Assembly (NCBI RefSeq): GCF_937980635.1
Contig: NZ_CALJPG010000008.1
Location: forward strand, 66,114-130,113
DNA from: an uncultured Campylobacter sp.
GTDB lineage: Bacteria > Campylobacterota > Campylobacteria > Campylobacterales > Campylobacteraceae
Direction of reading: 5' to 3'
DNA length: 64,000 nucleotides
Both the position numbers and the translations under genes were made by a program. Below are positions 61,903 to 64,000 of the stretch, in pieces. Below the pieces are notes generated by a model. The model saw only the letters and a list, made by a program, of their open reading frames with translations. It made no database searches and had not been told where the DNA came from. Every line of letters begins with the position of its first letter. Positions within the stretch are counted from its first letter, which is position 1.

Positions 61903-62958
61903 TTAAATTTCGCGCGAAAAATACTCGTAGATAAAATTTTTAGGCGAGTACGGATCTTTCGGCGTGCCGCCCACTTCGCAATACGGATGCGAAAAAATTT
62001 CAATCGGGACATGCGCCGGACGCGGATTTAGCACGATTTCGCGAGCGTAGTTAAAGCCCAGCCAGCACGGCTCCCAGTTGCCGAAAAGATATTCGCGCAC
62101 CCGCGCCAGCTTAGAATCATCCTCGCTTAAGCCTTCGCCCAATCGCACCTTCGTAACGTCCGCGGGATCAACTGGGATCCAGCCATAGCCTTTTAGGTAA
62201 AATTCCGCCCTGCAATGCTGCGCGCCCGAAATTTCAAGCGCACCGCCGCTTAAGGCGCCCATGACGCCCATTTCGGGCGAAAATTTCTGCGCTGCGCCCG
62301 TGCGGATGCCGTAAATAGCGCGCGCAGGAATGCCTGCTGCCCTGCAGAGCGCGACGAACACGCTATTTATATCGGCGCATTTGCCGCTTAGCTTGCCGCT
62401 GCTTAAAATCGCCGCCGCATCGCCGCTGCCGCATGCAATCACGCTATTATCGCGGCTCATATTTTTTGCGACCCACTCGTAGATCGCGCGCGCCTTTTCC
62501 AGATCGCCTTTAAGCGAGCCGGTGATCTCGTCTGATTTTTGTTTTGCAGCGCCTTCTACTGGAATTAGCTTTGATGGCTTTAAAAACTCCTCGATCTCGG
62601 GGCTCAAGCGCTCATTTTCATTAAAGCTTACCTTGCTAAAATCGGTGTTTCGCTCCGAAATTTCAATATCGAAGCTAAGCTCAAAATAATCATCCTCTTC
62701 GCCTACGACACCTTGCTCGCCGTATTTGCCGACGCCCGCTCTTGCCTCTTTATCGGGTGCGAAGCGCGCGTAGTACGTGCTTATATGATCTCCGCAGATA
62801 GCCGACTCTTGCGCATTTGAGCGGGCATGATATTCGCCAAGCAACCTCTGATACGGCTCTTGCAGCACTAACGGCAGCCAAAGCCGTACCTCTGCGCCGC
62901 TACTTGAAATTTCGTGATTAAACCTGAGACTGAATTTTCTCGTTTTTGCTTCTTGCAT
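61903..62958 (-). CDS. transglutaminase-like protein, no signal peptide
   Basis: 351 residues, close paralogue of the Tat-exported protein at 60474: Cys in SGKCADINSVFVALCRAAGIP, His in SGAQHCRAEFYLKGYG, Asp in WIPVDPADVTKVRLG, and the same SERNTDFSKVSFNENERLSPEIEEFL motif. It lacks any signal peptide, so it stays in the cytoplasm. About 25 residues (near KEARAGVGKYGEQGVVGEE) are extra. AAAGGAG precedes the ATG. Tandem duplication with different locations suggests distinct substrates. Confidence 0.75.
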   Translation of the reverse strand: MQEAKTRKFSLRFNHEISSSGAEVRLWLPLVLQEPYQRLLGEYHARSNAQESAICGDHISTYYARFAPDKEARAGVGKYGEQGVVGEEDDYFELSFDIEISERNTDFSKVSFNENERLSPEIEEFLKPSKLIPVEGAAKQKSDEITGSLKGDLEKARAIYEWVAKNMSRDNSVIACGSGDAAAILSSGKLSGKCADINSVFVALCRAAGIPARAIYGIRTGAAQKFSPEMGVMGALSGGALEISGAQHCRAEFYLKGYGWIPVDPADVTKVRLGEGLSEDDSKLARVREYLFGNWEPCWLGFNYAREIVLNPRPAHVPIEIFSHPYCEVGGTPKDPYSPKNFIYEYFSREI

Positions 62959-63064
62959 TTTTGCTCCTTTGCTTGAATTGCAAGTCGATTTTATCTCTTT
63001 GCGCCTTAAAATGGATAAAATTTTATGTTAAAATGGCGCTAAATTTGAAATTTTAGGATTAAAA

Positions 63065-63958
63065 ATGGATCTGCAAAAAATCAGAGACGAGAACTTTAAA
63101 AAGCTGCAAAGCGGGCAAAACCGCGAAATTTTAAGCGCGATCGAGGCGCTACGAATAGACAAGTGCGACTGCGAGTGCGGCGACGTCGTGCGCGCAATCT
63201 TTAACGCAAGCGCGGAGCAGAGAGATGAAATTTCGCGTATCGCGCGAGTGCTAAAGCCGTGGCGCAAGGGGCCTTTTGCGCTGAATGATCTTTTTATCGA
63301 CGCCGAGTGGCGAAGCTTCGTGAAATTTAACCTGCTGCAGCCGTTTTTAAATCTGAGCGGCAAAACCGTCGCCGATGTGGGCTGCAACAACGGCTACTAT
63401 ATGTTTCGCGCAAGCGCTCTAAAGCCTGCGCGGCTAGTGGGGTTTGACCCGAGCGCGCTATTTTATCTGCAGTTTCGCTTCATCGAGAAATTCCTCCGCA
63501 GCGGCGCGAAATTCGAGCTTTTGGGCGTAGAGCACCTGCCCTTTTACGAGCACAAATTTGATACGATTTTCTGCCTCGGCGTCATCTATCATCGCAGCGA
63601 CCCCGTAAAGATGCTAAAAGATCTGCGAGCCTCGCTAAATGCAGGCGGCGAGGTGTTTTTAGACACGATGTATATCGAGGGAGCGGGCGATTTCGCGCTG
63701 TGCCCGAAAAACAGCTACTCAAAAATTTCAAATATCTACTTCGTCCCGACCGTCGGCGCGCTGCAGAATTGGTGCGAGAGAGCGAAATTTAGAGATTTTG
63801 AAATTTTGGCTCAAAAGCCCACGGATGCTAGCGAGCAGCGCAAAACGGAGTGGATCGACGGGCAGAGCTTAGAAAATTTCCTAGATCCGCTCGATAGCTC
63901 GCGCACGATCGAGGGCTACCCCGCCCCGAGGCGTATCTACGTGCGGCTTCGGGCGTGA
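63065..63958 (+). CDS. cmoB: CmoB, tRNA uridine-34 carboxymethyltransferase
   Basis: Makes 5-oxyacetyl-uridine at the wobble position with carboxy-SAM (from CmoA, not seen here). Visible are RVLKPWRKGPFALNDLFIDAEWRSFVKFNLLQPFL, SAM-binding TVADVGCNNGYYMFRAS, GFDPSALFYLQFRFI, FDTIFCLGVIYHRSDPVKML, and YSKISNIYFVPTVGALQNWCERAKF. The 297 residues are shorter at the N-terminus than E. coli CmoB (323), as is usual in this group. Divergent from the transglutaminase-like gene. Confidence 0.93.
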   Translation: MDLQKIRDENFKKLQSGQNREILSAIEALRIDKCDCECGDVVRAIFNASAEQRDEISRIARVLKPWRKGPFALNDLFIDAEWRSFVKFNLLQPFLNLSGKTVADVGCNNGYYMFRASALKPARLVGFDPSALFYLQFRFIEKFLRSGAKFELLGVEHLPFYEHKFDTIFCLGVIYHRSDPVKMLKDLRASLNAGGEVFLDTMYIEGAGDFALCPKNSYSKISNIYFVPTVGALQNWCERAKFRDFEILAQKPTDASEQRKTEWIDGQSLENFLDPLDSSRTIEGYPAPRRIYVRLRA

Positions 63959-64000
63959 TCTGCATTTCTAAAAACGCGTAAAATTTTACTGAAATTTATT

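Overview
The window is chromosomal DNA from a Campylobacterota bacterium, most likely a Campylobacter species with a fairly high GC content (C. gracilis-like is my guess from memory, not proven). Several gene blocks follow orders I recall from C. jejuni: alaS-maf-pbpA beside hemH and an oxidoreductase; aat-clpA-clpS-thioredoxin-smpB-ispE-truB-UvrD-pepF-sstT-metK; mqo-pyk; nth-peb4-fba and a MotA/OmpA pair. Short intergenic spaces rich in AAATTT-type (RAATTY) hexamers run through the whole window.

Layout: 1-4.0 kb holds a cut lipoprotein leader, YqeY, quinol-dependent nitric oxide reductase with an FNR-type box, and a lipoprotein. 4.1-8 kb holds an AT-rich membrane protein with a start-less upstream frame, PBP1A, Maf and a small membrane protein. 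8-17 kb holds alaS, an oxidoreductase, hemH (with a repeat-built insert), an AT-rich membrane-protein insertion, a nucleotide-sugar dehydrogenase and FtsI. 17-29 kb is a long leftward block for protein degradation and RNA work (Aat, ClpA, ClpS, SmpB, an SspB-like protein), with ispE, truB, a UvrD/Rep helicase, PepF and SstT. 30-41 kb holds metK, an orphan TRAP binding protein, mqo, pyk, MerT/MerP-like proteins, pepD and an unknown gene split at an A9 run. 41-49 kb holds nth, peb4, fba, a Zorya-like MotA/OmpA stator pair, a Sel1-repeat protein and hisD. 49-64 kb is accessory: exported unknowns, a YbaK-domain protein, ecotin, a family of YD-like exported proteins with decayed relatives, a truncated NADAR gene beside an AT-rich TIR-like gene and a 46-bp perfect palindrome, duplicated transglutaminase-like proteins (one Tat, one cytoplasmic) and cmoB.

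How genes work together: Aat, ClpS and ClpA are the writer, reader and unfoldase of the N-degron pathway; SmpB and the SspB-like protein belong to the tmRNA-tag pathway. NorZ and Mqo feed on or into the quinone pool. The best candidates for new biology are the A9-split gene (39582-40914), the TIR/NADAR/palindrome island (57623-59203), the MotA/OmpA pair and the low-complexity inserts in otherwise conserved enzymes. No tRNA, rRNA, CRISPR array, transposase or phage gene was seen.
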